64,000 nt of DNA from Rotaria sordida. Its lineage: Eukaryota > Rotifera > Eurotatoria > Philodinida > Philodinidae. Numbering within the stretch: position 1 is the stretch's first letter; the number at the start of each line of letters is the position of its first letter. Below are positions 1-12,965 of the stretch, in pieces. Location of the stretch: positions 64,924 to 128,923 of the forward strand of contig CAJNOL010000347.1 in NCBI GenBank assembly GCA_905250125.1. The letters run 5' to 3'. Below the pieces are notes generated by a model. It had not been told where the DNA came from and did not search any database. It saw only the letters and a list, made by a program, of their open reading frames with translations. The position numbers and the translations under genes are program-made.

Positions 1-144
1 GTGAGTGTCATTCTAATAAATGTCAAAACTGATTTTATCATTTTGAATAAGACGTTTTTCGAATGATAATGAAAATTAACAGGGAAAAAACTCAGAAAGT
101 AAAGTTATGTGAAAATATTGCATCAATATTATTGTATTAAACAG

Positions 145-3100
145 GTCGATCCTTTCTACTTGACGTCGCATATTTCCAACAAAAAGGTAAAAAAGGGTAT
201 TTTTATTATTGCGAAATAGAAATAAAAAAAGAAAGTATGCTAAAAATTTATTCTACACTAATCGAAATAAGACCGATAAATGTAATTTGACATAGCACTT
301 ACTAATAACTACAGGGTTCGTAAAGTATATGAAAGATGATCATTTTTTAGACCTTTCTTTTCATTGTTCTGCTTGATTGACTATTCGTACGCGTTCTCGG
401 CATACTTTAAGTTTGACAGTCAAGTATGATATAACTATGTTTTGTTATTTTGTTAGCTATATGCTTATTTTTGATACATCAATTAGTACACATTATTGAC
501 GATTATCAATAAAAAAAAAAAACAAACAAACTATGGTTTGTGACTGAATGAATTGTTTTTCGTTTGTCAACATCTTATATTTATTTCTAATAGGCTCTCC
601 AAGCACATGTAACTAGAAATAATCTTCGAAAGCCTCAAGTTTTAACTTTAGGCGATTATGTACGACAAAATGTATGTTCATAATAAAAATGATACTCTTT
701 TATTTTTGATTGAAATCTTTTTTTATTCAATAGAATTTAACTTGGAGTGGACAAAATTATGCAAATGTACAACGTGATCTTGATTGGTATCAATATGTAA
801 GACGACAAGCAAATATGCCAATTCAACGTGGTATTCCTTATGGTAAAAGACCAAGGCCTAAAATTCAATCACGAACTCAAAGTGTAATTCTATCTAATAA
901 TAATAAGGTTGGTCTAAGTAAAATAAATTCTAATGCTCCATCAGTTACTTTAACATGGCTTGATTTACAAGCTGAAATACCACCAAAAGATAAAGGTATT
1001 ACACGAACAATAACAAAAGCACTTTGTCGAACGAAAGAAATTAGTGAATCAAAAATATTATTAAAAGGAGGTAAGAATTAAAAAAGATTGTTTTTCTTCT
1101 TATTTAAAATTTTAATTAATTTAGTTAGTGGTATTGTTAAACCAGGTCAATTATTAGCTATAATGGGTGCTAGTGGTGCTGGTAAAACAACATTAATGAA
1201 TCTTTTAGCACATCGTCGACCTGGTGCATTAAAAATTGCTGGTGAAGTAAGAGTAAATGGAACAAAAATGGGTCGATATATAAATCGAGTAGCTGGTTAT
1301 GTTCAACAAGAAGAATTATTTATACCATCAATGACAACAAGAGAACATTTATATTTTCATGTATAATTATTTTTATATTTATGTCGAGTATTTTTCGTGA
1401 AAATTTTTCTTTAGGCTATGTTAAGATTAAATCGTGATATGTCAAAAGAACAACGTATTAATCGTGTTGAAGAGTTATTGATTTTTGTAAGTAAATATAA
1501 GTTTGAAGAAATTTTAATTTTATTTTTTTGATATTTATCTTGAATAGTTAAACTTAAAAAAAGTTGAAAAAACAGTTATTGGTCAACCTGGACTTATCAA
1601 AGGTTTATCTGGTGGTGAAAAGCGACGTTTACTTTTTGCTTCTGAAGTATGATTTCTGTTTTCTAATTATGATTGTAATGATAGTTTAATTTGTCTATGA
1701 AAAAATAGGTACTTTGTGATCCACCATTATTATTCGCTGATGAAGTAATTTTTTTTTTTAAGAAATTGTTTTCCAAAAGAAATATTTATTTTTTCTATGT
1801 TGCTGCAGCCAACATCAGGTCTTGATGGAAGTATGGCATTTACTATATGTGATGCAATGCGTAAATTATGTAATCAAGGTAAAACAATTGTATGTACAAT
1901 TCATCAACCATCAAGTGAAATTTTTCAATTATTTGATACGTAAGTTTGAGTAATGTTTTTACTAGTTTTAAAGTTCTTATATATTTTATATTTAGACTTT
2001 ATTTATTGGCTGAGGGACGTGTGGCTTATTTTGGAGAAAGAAAAAACGCACAAACATTTTTTAGTGGGTAAGTCAATGAGATATATTATAGAAATTTTTC
2101 TTATATTTAATAATCAGTTGTCAAATATAGTAAAATTCAGTATAGAATTATTAGGAAATGCTGAACACTTTTTTTCATGAATAATACGAAATAGTAAAAT
2201 ATTACATGATCAAGTTTATCGTAATATGGTGCTTCTATCTTGTGGAATTAAAAAGCATCCTTATTGTTCGATATCTTCGTCTATTTTCTTTTACAATGGT
2301 TAGAATTAATACTTCAAATATGAGTAAACATTTTAGAGATTGACAATTTTAAGAGGAACATGAGACTGGAATACCAACTTGAAGTTTGAATTCGATTAAT
2401 AAAAATGAGAAAAAAAAATGTTTCCAATTTCTGTTCTTGGAAAATATCGTTGCAGTTCATGCAAACTTGTGATAAATGTTAAAATGTTTTATCATGACAC
2501 TGAGGAATATTACTCGACAAGATACAAACAAACAAATTGATAATAGTAAAAAATGTTTTTACTCCCCTTCTATAGGTATAAGGAAATAAGTTAACAGTTT
2601 AGTTTTTTCCATTAACATTAGAATTCAATGTAGTAAATGAATAGAAAGTTTTCTCCTGCTGAAATGATACAAGGATAACAAATTAGGCATTATCTTATTC
2701 TAGTAAAAAATACTGAATTCTTATTAATAGTATTCGAGCACTCATTACGAGTAGAAACATTTTAAAGTCGGACACTTAGGTACTCAAGAAGTGCTTTCAA
2801 TTAACTCACATCCTCAATAGTGAAACTGAAAATATAATTTTCTAAATCTGTAATAAACGAGAAAAATATTATGCCAAGCATCTAATTGAAATTCATTTCA
2901 CTTTTATAACTTTAAAATAATTTATCGTATCAGAAATCCATTTTGTTATTTCTCGAAGCAAATCATATTGTCTTGTTTGTTATTACCAAATAAATTACAT
3001 TAATAGGAAATATATTTAACATAATAGAACAAAATGTTCACAACATGACGTTAATGAGTTTATCTGAAGTTAAAAATCATCTTTGATATATAATATTGCT

Positions 3101-5130
3101 CCAAACCTAATACTTTTCCCTAGATCGAAGCTTTAAATGAATCACTTTATTCGCAATCAAGTTCAAGTAATTTCAATCGATATATAATAGAAATCAAAAG
3201 CTGTTGAATCAGATCATAATAAAAAAAAAGTGACTCTAGATGTTTGTTAACAGATACTATATCATAACTAGTGATGAGTAGGGCCAATCGTTTTTTATTC
3301 TAGTTTCACGCTTAGTGACATATGCACTAGCAAAAAATGTGATATGATTTTCTAGCAGTGACAATAAGCTCGATATATCTTGCACAACTTGCATGAACTC
3401 TAGCATTCTTTCTCTTGGAGGTTCATTACTTTTTTTAATTTACTAATACCTTGTCTATTCTGCACGTTTATATGCTCGACAATTGTGTGCTCTATGAAAA
3501 TAAGAATTCGTTCTTCTATCAAAATTTTAATAGCACATATTGAAGTGATCGTTTAAAAAAGATATCATTCCCAATGAAAAAGTGATGGTTTTTGTTCCGA
3601 TCTCGATGGAACCGAGACTAACTTACCCATATTTAATCATAATTTTATTTCTTTCTAGATTTACGTTTGTCAATTGTTAACTATTATATTTTTAGATTGG
3701 GTTTCAATGCACCAGATAATTACAATTTATCGGATTTTTATATACAAACATTAGCTATACTATCATTTAACAGAGAAAATTCACTAGAACGTGTCAAAGT
3801 AAATATTAATAAAACAAATGAAAACAATTTTTCATTATTTTCTTGTTACATAGTATATTTGTGATGAATATGAAAAATCACCACTTTATGCTGAACATAT
3901 TGCCGAAGTTCAACCATATCATACTATTGATGATGATCAATCAGCTTCATCTAGTAGATTATTTAGTCGTTCACCAAAGTTTGTTGTCAATAATAAATAT
4001 AAAGAGATCAAAACATAATTCATATTTAGATATAAAACTAATTTTTTCACTCAACTTCGTTGGTTATTATGGCGTTCATCTATTGATGCGTTTAAAAATC
4101 CATTTGAATTTCGTCTTCGTTTTATTTTATCTATAGTTATTAGTATTCTTTTTGGTCTTCTCTTCTTACGCTTACAATATGATCAACAAGCATTTCAAAA
4201 TATATCATCAGTTATATATTTGTTGATTATTAATATGTCATTTTTAACTGTTCAACACGGTTCTAATGTAATTTGAAATAAATATTTCTTAGATTTTTTT
4301 TAATTTTTAACTTTATTTTATTCTTTTTTTTTTGGCTAGAGTTATAATCGACAATTATCATTATTTTTCAAAGAACATGATGATGGAATCTATCGTACAA
4401 TACCGTATTATGTATCAAGATTTGTTCTAGAATTACCAGTAATTGGAATATCAGTGTTTGTATCGGGAACTATTGTTTATTGGATGGCAAATTTATATAA
4501 TAATGCTCGAACGTATTTTATTTTACAAGGTATTCTTATTTTATGTGGTCTAGTTGCAACCTCTGTGGGTAAATCAAATGGAACTAGAGGAAAATTATTG
4601 TATCTGATCTATATTGTTGTGTTCTAGGAGGGCTTATAGGAGTCTCTACACCATCACCTGATGCTGCTGCTGCATTTGTTGTTCCAATTGTTATTCCACT
4701 TCTTGTCTTTGGTGGTCTTTTCGTGAATATAAAGTAAAATAAAATAAAATGAAATAGAATATCGAGAAGTTTCTATGATTATTCTTCTAGAACAATACCT
4801 AATTGGCTTATTTGGATAAAATATCTTTCATGGATGTATTATTCAAATGAAATGGCTTTAATTAATCAATGGAAAGATGTTCAATCACTTGAATGTAATC
4901 AAAAAGATAATACAACTTGTTATCGTAATGGTACTGATATTATTAATTATTATGGTTTCAATAAAGTATGTAAAAAGAAAATTTTTCTCAAACTATATTA
5001 TATGAATATTATTTTTTAGAACAATTATTATCGTAATTTGGGTTTACTTTTTGCTCTTTTCGGTACTTTTCAAATTATTAGTCTTGTTGTTTTGTTATTA
5101 CGAGCAAGATTTCAACGAAAAGCTGGATAA
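145..5130 (+). CDS. White/scarlet-type ABCG half-transporter, 5' end outside window
   Basis: ATP-driven membrane half-transporter (normally works as a dimer). Exons: 145-186, 594-671, 734-1070, 1125-1360, 1415-1486, 1548-1646, 1709-1744, 1809-1939, 1996-2067, 3696-3798, 3854-3978, 4030-4267, 4340-4568, 4628-4733, 4791-4965, 5020-5130; 729 codons in frame, all phases match. Nucleotide-binding domain first: Walker [10 protein letters not shown] (about 1165), signature LSGGEKRR (about 1603), Walker B LLFADE with PTSGLD split across an intron, H-loop IHQPS. Then the family motif [16 protein letters not shown] and a six-helix membrane half from about 4030, with a C-x8-C extracellular loop between the last helices. 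The order NBD-TMD and the [10 protein letters not shown] and NYNLSDFY motifs match the white/scarlet branch of ABCG. No start codon is seen; the window opens with GTGAGT, a donor, so upstream exons are missing. One intron (2068-3695) is far longer than the rest. Substrate cannot be told from sequence. Confidence 0.93.
2068..3695 (+). other. Large ABCG intron without recognisable gene
   Basis: A 1.6 kb intron between exons whose codons join cleanly (GG|A). All other introns downstream in this gene are about 50-75 bp, so the excess length is probably inserted DNA. I saw no open reading frame, RNA gene or clear inverted repeat in it. This is also the segment directly upstream of the exon where the downstream ABCG pseudogene begins to match. 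Confidence 0.6.
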
Positions 5131-5217
5131 ATATTGACATTAAATTGTTTATTTCTCATATTATATTGATTTTGATTTGTTGTACAAACTATTTATAAAT
5201 AATCACAAATTCTCCAT

Positions 5218-5223
5218 AATAAA
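5218..5223 (+). promoter_or_regulatory. Poly(A) signal of ABCG gene
   Basis: AATAAA hexamer 88 bp after the ABCG stop codon, in the right orientation. No other canonical signal lies between the stop and this point. Confidence 0.5.
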
Positions 5224-5351
5224 TGGCCTACTTCTGTATCAATGCAAGGATATACTACTTATCCATTTGTTTTTTGACTAACTTTTATGTCCATATGTTT
5301 AAATACTAGAAGATGTCATCGCTATAAGTTCTTTTTAAATTAATTTACGAG

Positions 5352-5645
5352 ATGAAATCCGAAGAATTTCGAAAAATAGTAGTGCGAATGACTGATGATG
5401 TGATATCATCGTATCATATTGCTAAACAATTACCAAAGGTGATCTTCGATCGTACAATCAGATAATGACAACATTTATATAAAACAACAGACGAAAATTG
5501 ATTTGAAAACAGCTGTTGATAGATTCAGAACTATACGAACAAAATACATCATCTCTAAGGTATAGCATAGGTTTATTTTTAAAAAAACTACGAAGTGTAA
5601 GACAATTGGATAAATCACCTGAACTTAATTATATGCAAAACAAAT
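5352..5645 (+). pseudogene. Tc1/mariner-superfamily transposase N-terminal remnant
   Basis: Translating with frameshifts gives FRKIVVRMTDDVISSYHIAKQL, then RFRTIRTKYIISKV and LRSVRQLDKSPELNY. This resembles the helix-turn-helix, the GRPRT-type linker and the second helix-turn-helix of Tc1/maT transposases. Several stops and frame changes interrupt it, so it is dead. No catalytic DD(E/D) domain could be recognised downstream. The assignment rests on pattern resemblance only. Confidence 0.4.
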
Positions 5646-6578
5646 AGTGTAGGTGAAATTTTTTGAAGTTTTACAAACATCAGATTGTATGCACAATCAT
5701 GCACAGATTAAATATGTTACTAAGAAATTAGATAGAAGAATAGACACTATCTGTATTACTTTCTATAATCATATATTGATTACTAAACCATAATATCCCG
5801 TATGCAGTTCGAAACAAAATTTCATGTATAATTTTTATAGAACACGACTTTTTATATAATCTTACACGAATTCGAAAGATCGACCAGTAAAGTCTTAAAT
5901 GAACTTTTAAAAATCAGCGCAAGATCTTACCGTCCCATTGTTTGATTTAAGTTGGCTTGAAAATGATTTTTAGTTTGGTTAGACATTAGACAAATACATT
6001 GTTCATGTCGTTCTGACGATTGTAATACATTGGATTACTGTTCACAAAAATATATTCGAAATAAATATTTAAAAAAATGTACACTATCGTCGATTTTAAA
6101 TTAAAAGTCGTATGTAAAATATCTACTTTTTGACAGATCTAATGAAAAAGATATGATTAGGAAGAAGAAACTGAAAGTGTTTGAAAATATGGATGTAGTA
6201 ATAGCTGTTGTAATATATACATTCTGTAACGTTCAACAAGGTGATTACTTTTATGTCATGTAATCGACATGCAGAGATACAAATATAAAACTATTCACAT
6301 TTTATTGATTAAGATAACTGAAACATTAGATTGAGCATTGTATTAAGGACATGTCAAAATTATTGAGATTCATATTATATCTTAGTCAAAGAAACTTGTT
6401 AGAGAATTCTTTTTTTATACATACGTATAATATTATTAATGCTCTATCTGTATCTATTGTAGAATAATTATTAGAATGAAATTATTTTATAAAAAAAAAA
6501 CTCCAATAGCAGTTATGTACTCTTATTTCCAAACGAATAAAAGAAAATATTTGTTTTCACATAAAAAATGTGAACCTC

Positions 6579-6823
6579 GTTCTTGATAAATTATATTCTG
6601 CTTACGACAACGAACCTCTATCATATAATACAAATGCAAAATGGTTAAAATGGTTTTATGAAAATTACGAAGAAATCAAACATGAGACATAATTTTTCTA
6701 ATCTATAATGAAGATGTCATCTGAAAATATTGATTAAGTCCATTGTCTTATTGGTGATGATATTCATCGCGTGATTGACGAAATCAAAGTGAACAATCCT
6801 ATGATCAGTAATACTATTAAATA
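6579..6823 (+). pseudogene. Mariner (SETMAR-type) transposase N-terminal remnant
   Basis: Reads VLDKLYSAYDNEPLSYNTNAKW, then LKWFYENYEEIKHE, then SENID-VHCLIGDDIHRVIDEIK. This parallels the mariner helix-turn-helix (AYGDDALSYSTV-W..F), the acidic linker and the ENI..V..LI..D..VT..EIA second helix-turn-helix. Stops interrupt it and no catalytic domain follows before the ABCG pseudogene. It seems to be a different mariner lineage from the remnant at 5352. Confidence 0.45.
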
Positions 6824-7380
6824 AATCAATTTTGAGCTTTTGAGATTAAGAAAATAAAATACTGCTCTTTGAATCCCTAAAAAAAGTTAACTGATACTCG
6901 ACGTGTTGAGTAGATCTAAATAGGCAAAGATTTTACAAAATTTGAACACATAGCATGGCGATGATGTGATCTGATACATGTGCTGTCAAATATCGTTATA
7001 GCAATACCAAACTGCATGAATCATAAAGATATTTATAATTATCTTAAATCAACAGATTTCCACAATTGTTGGATAACCATCAGATTTTTTTCAGACCTGT
7101 CAGTGCATTATTTTTGGCTATATAATTCCGCCCAATGGAACTTAATCAAACAGCAGTACAACTAAGAATGATTGTATTGTATTGCGACGAAGATACTCAG
7201 TATGTTAAGTAAAGATAAATTAAATAAAACACATTGAACCGTCGACTTAAAGGAATGTGAATGTGTGTAAATAATCAGGGTTATTTCGACTAACTTGTTT
7301 CTAGGTTTGTTTATCGACGAAGTCTCGTTACATTCGTTATATCTGAAGTACTAATGTTTACATTTGATATTTTTGAAGCC

Positions 7381-8640
7381 GGATAATTGCAAATTATCGG
7401 ATTTTTATATACAAACATTAGCTATATCACCATTCAACACAGAGAATTTACTAGAACGTGTCAAAACAAATATTAATAAAAGAAATGACAACACTTTTTT
7501 CGTTACTTAACTTCATTGGTTATTATGCCATTCGTCTATTGATACGTTTAAAAATTCATTTGAATTTCGTCTTCATTTTATTTTTATCTATAATTATTGA
7601 TATTCTTTTCGGTCTTCTTTTCTTGCACTTAGATTATAATCAACAAGCATTTCAAAACATGTCATCAATTATACTTATACTTATTATTAATATTACATTT
7701 TCAACTGTACAAGATAATACTGATGTAATTTACAATAAAAATTTTTTACTTTATATTGATATTTTATTTTAGAGATATGGTCGATAATTATTATTATTTT
7801 CAAAAAGAACATGATGATGAAATCTATCGTACGATATCGTATTAGGTGTCAAAATTTCTTGTAGAAGTACCTACAGATGCATTATCACTGTTTGTTTAGG
7901 AAACTATTGTTTATTGAATGGTAAATGTATATAATAATGTTCGAAGATTTTTTAAAATTTTTATTTTACAAGATATTCTTATTTTATGTACTTTTGTTTC
8001 ACTCTATGTGGGTAAGTCAAACAGAATAAACAAAACTTATTGTATTTAAAATATAATATTCTATTAGGAGCGATAATAGGGTCACTTCGACATCGTTTGA
8101 TATTGCCAATGCACCTGCTGTTCCAATTGTTATTTCACTTCGTGTCTTTGGTGGCTTTTTCATAGATACAAAGTAAATTAAAATGAAATAGAATACTGAG
8201 AAACTAATACTATTGTCTTTCTTTTTCTAGAACAATACCTAATTGATTTATTTGGATAAAACATCTTTTATGGCTTTATTATTTTAATGAAATAGCTTTA
8301 CTTAATAAGAAGATGTTGAATCCCTTGAGTGTGATCAAACAGGTGATACAACTTGTTTTCTTACTGATGATGATGTTATTAATTATTATGATTTGAGAAA
8401 AGTATGTAGAAAGAAAATTTTTCTCAAGTTGTATTATATCAGTATTTCTCGTTTAGAGCAATTATTATCGTAATTTAGATTTACTTTTTTTCTTGGTTTT
8501 CGACTTGTTAATCTTGGTATTCTTATATTATGAACAAAATTTCAACGAAAAAACTGCATAAATATTTAATATACATTGTTTATTTCTATTTTTATGTATG
8601 CATTTTGATTTGTTCTATAAACGATTCATAAATAGTACTA
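7381..8640 (+). pseudogene. Partial, decayed duplicate of the ABCG transporter 3' half
   Basis: Close nucleotide match to 3716-5206 of the intact gene, starting in the exon encoding [11 protein letters not shown] and running through the stop into the 3' flank. Intron positions and acceptors (for example ttttag before 7772 and ttctag before 8231) are preserved, so it arose by DNA duplication, not retrotransposition. The exon equivalent to 3854-3978 plus its flanking introns is deleted. Lesions include an in-frame TAA near 7514, an extra T near 7582 and a TAG near 7843. No promoter or ATP-binding domain is present. It cannot encode a transporter. Confidence 0.9.
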
Positions 8641-9064
8641 AAAGAAGTATAGAGAAAAAAATATATTCTTTTCTTGGTATGTTATGTATCTGTATAATCT
8701 ATAACTATTTATTATCATCATATTATCAACGGGTTTCTTTCCGCACTTTGTCTATTTGTCAGAAGAAACCAATAAGAATTTATATTTCTTCTCGTATTTT
8801 TTTGGTCAAGGAACTTTTTCTGTTTTTGTTAGAAAGAACTTCAACAATGTTGCACGTCGAATAGTAAGGTAATATTTCAATAAAATATAGGTATACTCAA
8901 ACAACTGCTTTTTTTCTTTCTGATTTGTCTTCACTATTTCTAACATTGAAAAATATTAGGCATGCCCATATACATAAGTAAATGACTCCATCTCTTACCT
9001 TACATTCTTCTCATTTTTTTTTCTTCCTTTCTTTTGCTCTTACTCTCTGTCACATCGATTTGCA

Positions 9065-9073
9065 TTATATATA
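9065..9073 (+). promoter_or_regulatory. Putative hsp70 TATA box
   Basis: TTATATATAG lies about 240 bp before the chosen ATG. Several alternating TA tracts sit nearer the ATG, so which one is used is uncertain. No transcription start can be seen directly. Confidence 0.35.
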
Positions 9074-9263
9074 GCCTTGATTTTGCGTATGTACGATGAT
9101 GATGATCATCATCATCTCACATGTACACATATATATACATATATATATATATCTATATATAAGTCATCTAATCGAGAAGGTGAGAGAAAGTACGAGAGCA
9201 TTACGCGGGCATATTTACGCGCTTCGTTCACTATTCATCTATTTTCTTAGTTTGACTTCAATT

Positions 9264-9299
<36 letters not shown>
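9264..9299. repeat. (TA)n microsatellite in hsp70 5' region
   Basis: Alternating TA run ending ten bases before the hsp70 ATG. It could vary in length between alleles and would sit in the 5' leader. Confidence 0.8.
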
Positions 9300-9308
9300 C
9301 TTCAGATC

Positions 9309-12300
9309 ATGTCTCGTTCCGGTGCTAATAGAAAACAAAGCAAAGCAATTGGAATTGATTTAGGTACAACATATTCATGTGTTGGTGTATTTCAACATGG
9401 TAAAGTTGAAATAATTGCTAATGATCAAGGAAATCGAACAACACCATCTTATGTTGCATTTACTGATACTGAACGTTTAATTGGTGATGCTGCCAAAAAT
9501 CAAGCAGCTATGAATCCATCAAATACAATATTTGATGCTAAACGTTTAATAGGACGACGTTTTGATGATGATACTGTACAAAAAGATATTAAATTATGGC
9601 CATTTAAAGTTATTAATGGTAAAGATCGAAAACCATTGATTGAAGTTCAATATAAAGGTGAAAGAAAGGTATGATAACAGAAAAAAAAACAAGAACAATG
9701 AATTAAAAAATAAAAAAAAAAGTCAGTACTTTTCTTTATTTTAAATTTAGCTTTTTTCACCAGAAGAAATTTCTTCAATGGTATTAACAAAAATGAAAGA
9801 AACAGCTGATGCTTTCTTAGGTACAACGATCAGACAAGCTGTTATTACAGTACCTGCCTATTTCAATGACTCACAACGACAGGTACGAAAAAAACAAACA
9901 TATAATAGAATCTTAGAAATCAATCAATATATTTCTTTGTACACAATAAGCATTTGTTTTCTACAATAATTCGAAAATATTCGTTTTATTTTCGAATTAG
10001 AAACAAAAAAAGAAATATTTCAAATGAATATTACAAAAAAAAAATCTAATAGATAATCTTTCTCTCTATTAATGAAATCCTATTACATTTAAGTCTTTGA
10101 AAGTCCAAAGATACAAAGTATCTTTTTTTGTGGCGAGGAGGAGTAGTCAATGACATAAGCTATAAAAAAATACTTTATATCAAATAGCCTTGTTTATAAT
10201 ATCATTAGCATCTCTTATCTTTGTAACGGTCCATATATGTATATGTGATAACTAACTACCAGTGGTTTTTTTTTTTTGAAGAATGTCATAATACATACTG
10301 ATTCATTGTAATTAAGTCCAAGAATAAAAAGTTAACATAAATAGAACGAAATGATATTTGGAGAAAATTATTCTAAATATATATATCCTAAAAATTCAAA
10401 TAAAATTTTCTCTTGATTAAAAAATAAAAAACATATGAAATCATATTTATTGAATATAATTTATGTAAAATAAATTCTATTATATTTTAAGGCAACAAAA
10501 GATGCAGGTACAATTGCTGGTCTTGATGTTCTTCGTATAATAAATGAACCAACAGCTGCAGCACTTGCATATGGTCTTGAAAAAAGACTTCAACGTGATC
10601 AAAATATTCTTATTTATGATCTTGGCGGTGGAACATTTGATGTATCAGTTTTAACAATAAGTGGTAGCGATGCTGGTAGTGGTTCTGTATTTGAAGTAAA
10701 ATCTACTGGTAAGAAAAATTTAATAAAAAAGAAATATTACAAAATAATTTTTCTTTTATTTTTAGCTGGAGATACACATTTAGGTGGTGAAGATTTTGAT
10801 AATCGTTTAGTACAACATTTTGTTGAAGAATTTCGTCGTAAACATGGTAAAGATATAGCAAAACATACAAAAGCTGTACGTCGTTTACGAAGTGCATGTG
10901 AACGTGCTAAACGAACATTATCATCATCAACAACAGCTTCAATTGAAATTGATTCACTATTTGATGGAATTGATTTTAATACACAAATAAGTCGTGCTCG
11001 TTTTGAAGAACTTAATATGGTAATTCAAAAGAAAAATATATAAAGATTTTATAATTATTCTTTTTCTTTTTATTGTTGTTTTATGTATTAGGATATGTTT
11101 CGAAGTACAATAGGTCCTGTTGAACAAGCACTTCGTGATGCTAAATTACAAAAACATGATATTGAAGAAGTTGTTTTAGTTGGTGGTTCAACACGTATAC
11201 CAAAAGTTCAACAATTATTATCAGATTTTTTTAATGGTAAAAGTTTAAATAAAAATATTAATCCTGATGAAGCTGTTGCATATGGTGCTGCTGTACAAGC
11301 TGCTATACTTACAGGTATTTCAAAAGAAAAAAACAAAACAAAAGCAAAGAAAATTTAATTTATTTTTATATATTTAAAATTTTAGGTGATCAAAGTGAAA
11401 TGATTAAAGATGTTTTACTTATTGATGTAACACCATTATCAATGGGTATTGAAACAGCTGGTGGTATTATGACAAAATTAATTGAACGTAATCAACGTAT
11501 TCCATATAAAAAAGCACAATTATTTACAACATATGCAGATAATCAAGTTCGAATAAAAGATTAAAATAATAAATTAAATTCTTTTATTTTATTTTGTTTT
11601 TATTTTAGCCAGCAGTTACTATTCAAGTCTATGAAGGTGAACGTTCAATGACAAGAGATAATCATTTATTGGGTAAATTTGATCTTGAAGGCATTCCGCC
11701 AGCACCACGTGGTGTACCACAAATTGAAGTTACATTTGATTTAGATGCAAATGGTAAGAGATAAAAAAAACAAAAAGATTAAATGAAATTTAATTTTTTT
11801 TTAATGCAGGTATTCTTCATGTAACTGCTGAAGATAAAAGTACAGGACGAAATAAAAGAATTGAAATTAAAAATGATAAAGGACGTTTATCACAAGCTGA
11901 AATTCAACGTATGGTTAATGATGCCGAAAAATATCGTGAAGAAGATGAACAAGCACGTGAACGTGTCAATGCACGTAATCGTCTTGAAACATATTTATAT
12001 TCATGTAAACAAGCTGTAGAAAATTATAATGGTTCAGCTATAACAGATTCTGATAAATCAACAGTTTTAAATGCTTGTGATGAAGTACAAAAATGGTTAG
12101 ATAGAAATCAATTAGCTGATAAAGATGAAATTGAACATCATTATTCAGAATTAGAAAGAAAATGTCAACGTGTTATGACAAAAATGCATGGTGGTGGTAG
12201 TAGCAGTGGTGGTGGTGGTGGTGGTTCTGATAGACAACAGTATAATCGAAATGAAAGTCATAGTGGATCTGGTGGATATTCTGGTCCACGAGTAGAAGAA

Positions 12301-12309
12301 GTTGATTAG
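9309..12309 (+). CDS. hsp70: Cytosolic heat-shock protein 70 (Hsp70/Hsc70)
   Basis: ATP-dependent chaperone. Exons: 9309-9668, 9751-9882, 10492-10708, 10766-11019, 11092-11314, 11386-11546, 11609-11753, 11810-12309; 663 aa, normal for the family. Nucleotide-binding domain: [10 protein letters not shown] (residues about 14-23), [10 protein letters not shown] phosphate loop, [12 protein letters not shown] adenosine motif. Substrate-binding domain: [18 protein letters not shown] Gly/Ser-rich tail precedes the terminal EEVD, the TPR co-chaperone signal of cytosolic forms. The ATG was chosen because [10 protein letters not shown] leads straight into the conserved IGIDLGTT; the longer upstream frame is TA-repeat translation. 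Seven introns, one of 609 bp, are more typical of constitutive Hsc70-like genes than of intronless stress-induced ones; no clear heat-shock element was seen. Confidence 0.97.
9883..10491 (+). other. Large hsp70 intron
   Basis: 609 bp intron, about ten times longer than the other six in the gene. AT-rich with several A and T runs; no gene or long inverted repeat was recognised. Confidence 0.6.
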
Positions 12310-12449
12310 AAAATAATTACTGGTTTTTGTCTTTTTCTTTTTCTTTTGGAACTTTTTATATTTGTTCATTAATCATTGACATTGATTTATTATTTAGTGT
12401 TTTAATAGACGTATATGGACGTATTTTTTAAACAAATGACTTTTTTGTC

Positions 12450-12455
12450 AATAAA
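12450..12455 (+). promoter_or_regulatory. Poly(A) signal of hsp70
   Basis: AATAAA 141 bp after the hsp70 stop codon, right orientation. Confidence 0.5.
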
Positions 12456-12577
12456 ATTTTTAATGAGATCTCGTCGTCAGGAATACTTATGAGGAAATTA
12501 CAACTATTGTAATCGACTGTTCGAACTCATATTGGACCAATAAAGAAGACTAAAAAAACAATCTAAAAAAGTTTATC

Positions 12578-12965
12578 TTCATGAGCCTTTGAAGTCGAGT
12601 TATGACTGTTGTACGAAGTGTTTAACACCATGCTTAAGTATTTACTGGAAACTCAAATAATGAAATTTTGCTTATAGATAGGTTTGATGATCATTGGAAT
12701 ATTCTTTTATCGAGATATTAAGTTTTCATAAAATAGTCGTTTGTTAGAGACATGTCACAAAAATTAAGTTGACTTTAAAATCCAATATCTTGACAAAGGA
12801 ACATTGTTTTTGGATGAAATTTTCAGATTATTCTTAGAGTCATTAGATCTATCTATGAGTAAAATTTCAGATCAAATTTCTGTTATTGAATTTTTCAGTA
12901 AATACTCAAAAATGAGTTGAAAATTCAGTATACAAATTATAACTCGGCTGCAAAGACTCATGGAG
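12578..12965. repeat. Foldback (hairpin) element 3' of hsp70
   Basis: Left arm ATGAGCCTTTGAAGTCGAG (12581-12599) pairs with the reverse complement of the right arm near 12938-12964. Pairing continues inward with GTATTTACTG-AA-TCAA and ATAGATAG-T-TGATGA, giving imperfect arms of well over 100 bp and a short loop near 12760. No coding potential. Nonautonomous foldback or MITE-type element is the likely explanation. Confidence 0.7.

Larger units (their letters stand above)
8641..9308 (+). other. Hsp70 upstream region with TA-rich microsatellites
   Basis: Spacer between the ABCG pseudogene and hsp70. It holds a TATA-like box at 9065-9073 and two (TA)n-type tracts at about 9120-9170 and 9264-9299. 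GAA and TTC blocks occur near 8820-8850, but their spacing does not form a convincing heat-shock element. Confidence 0.6.

Noticed and set aside
1953..2180. 75-aa plus-strand frame inside ABCG
   Set aside because: Reads through an intron in the wrong frame; the real exon 1996-2067 uses another frame giving [14 protein letters not shown].
8800..9060. Possible heat-shock elements upstream of hsp70
   Set aside because: GAA and TTC blocks occur but not in the regular five-base phasing required.
9120..9170. CRISPR-like or telomere-like array
   Set aside because: Only simple TA/CATA alternation without spacers or a telomere unit.
12151..12369. 72-aa minus-strand frame over the hsp70 tail
   Set aside because: Antisense of the Gly-rich hsp70 C-terminus and its 3' UTR.
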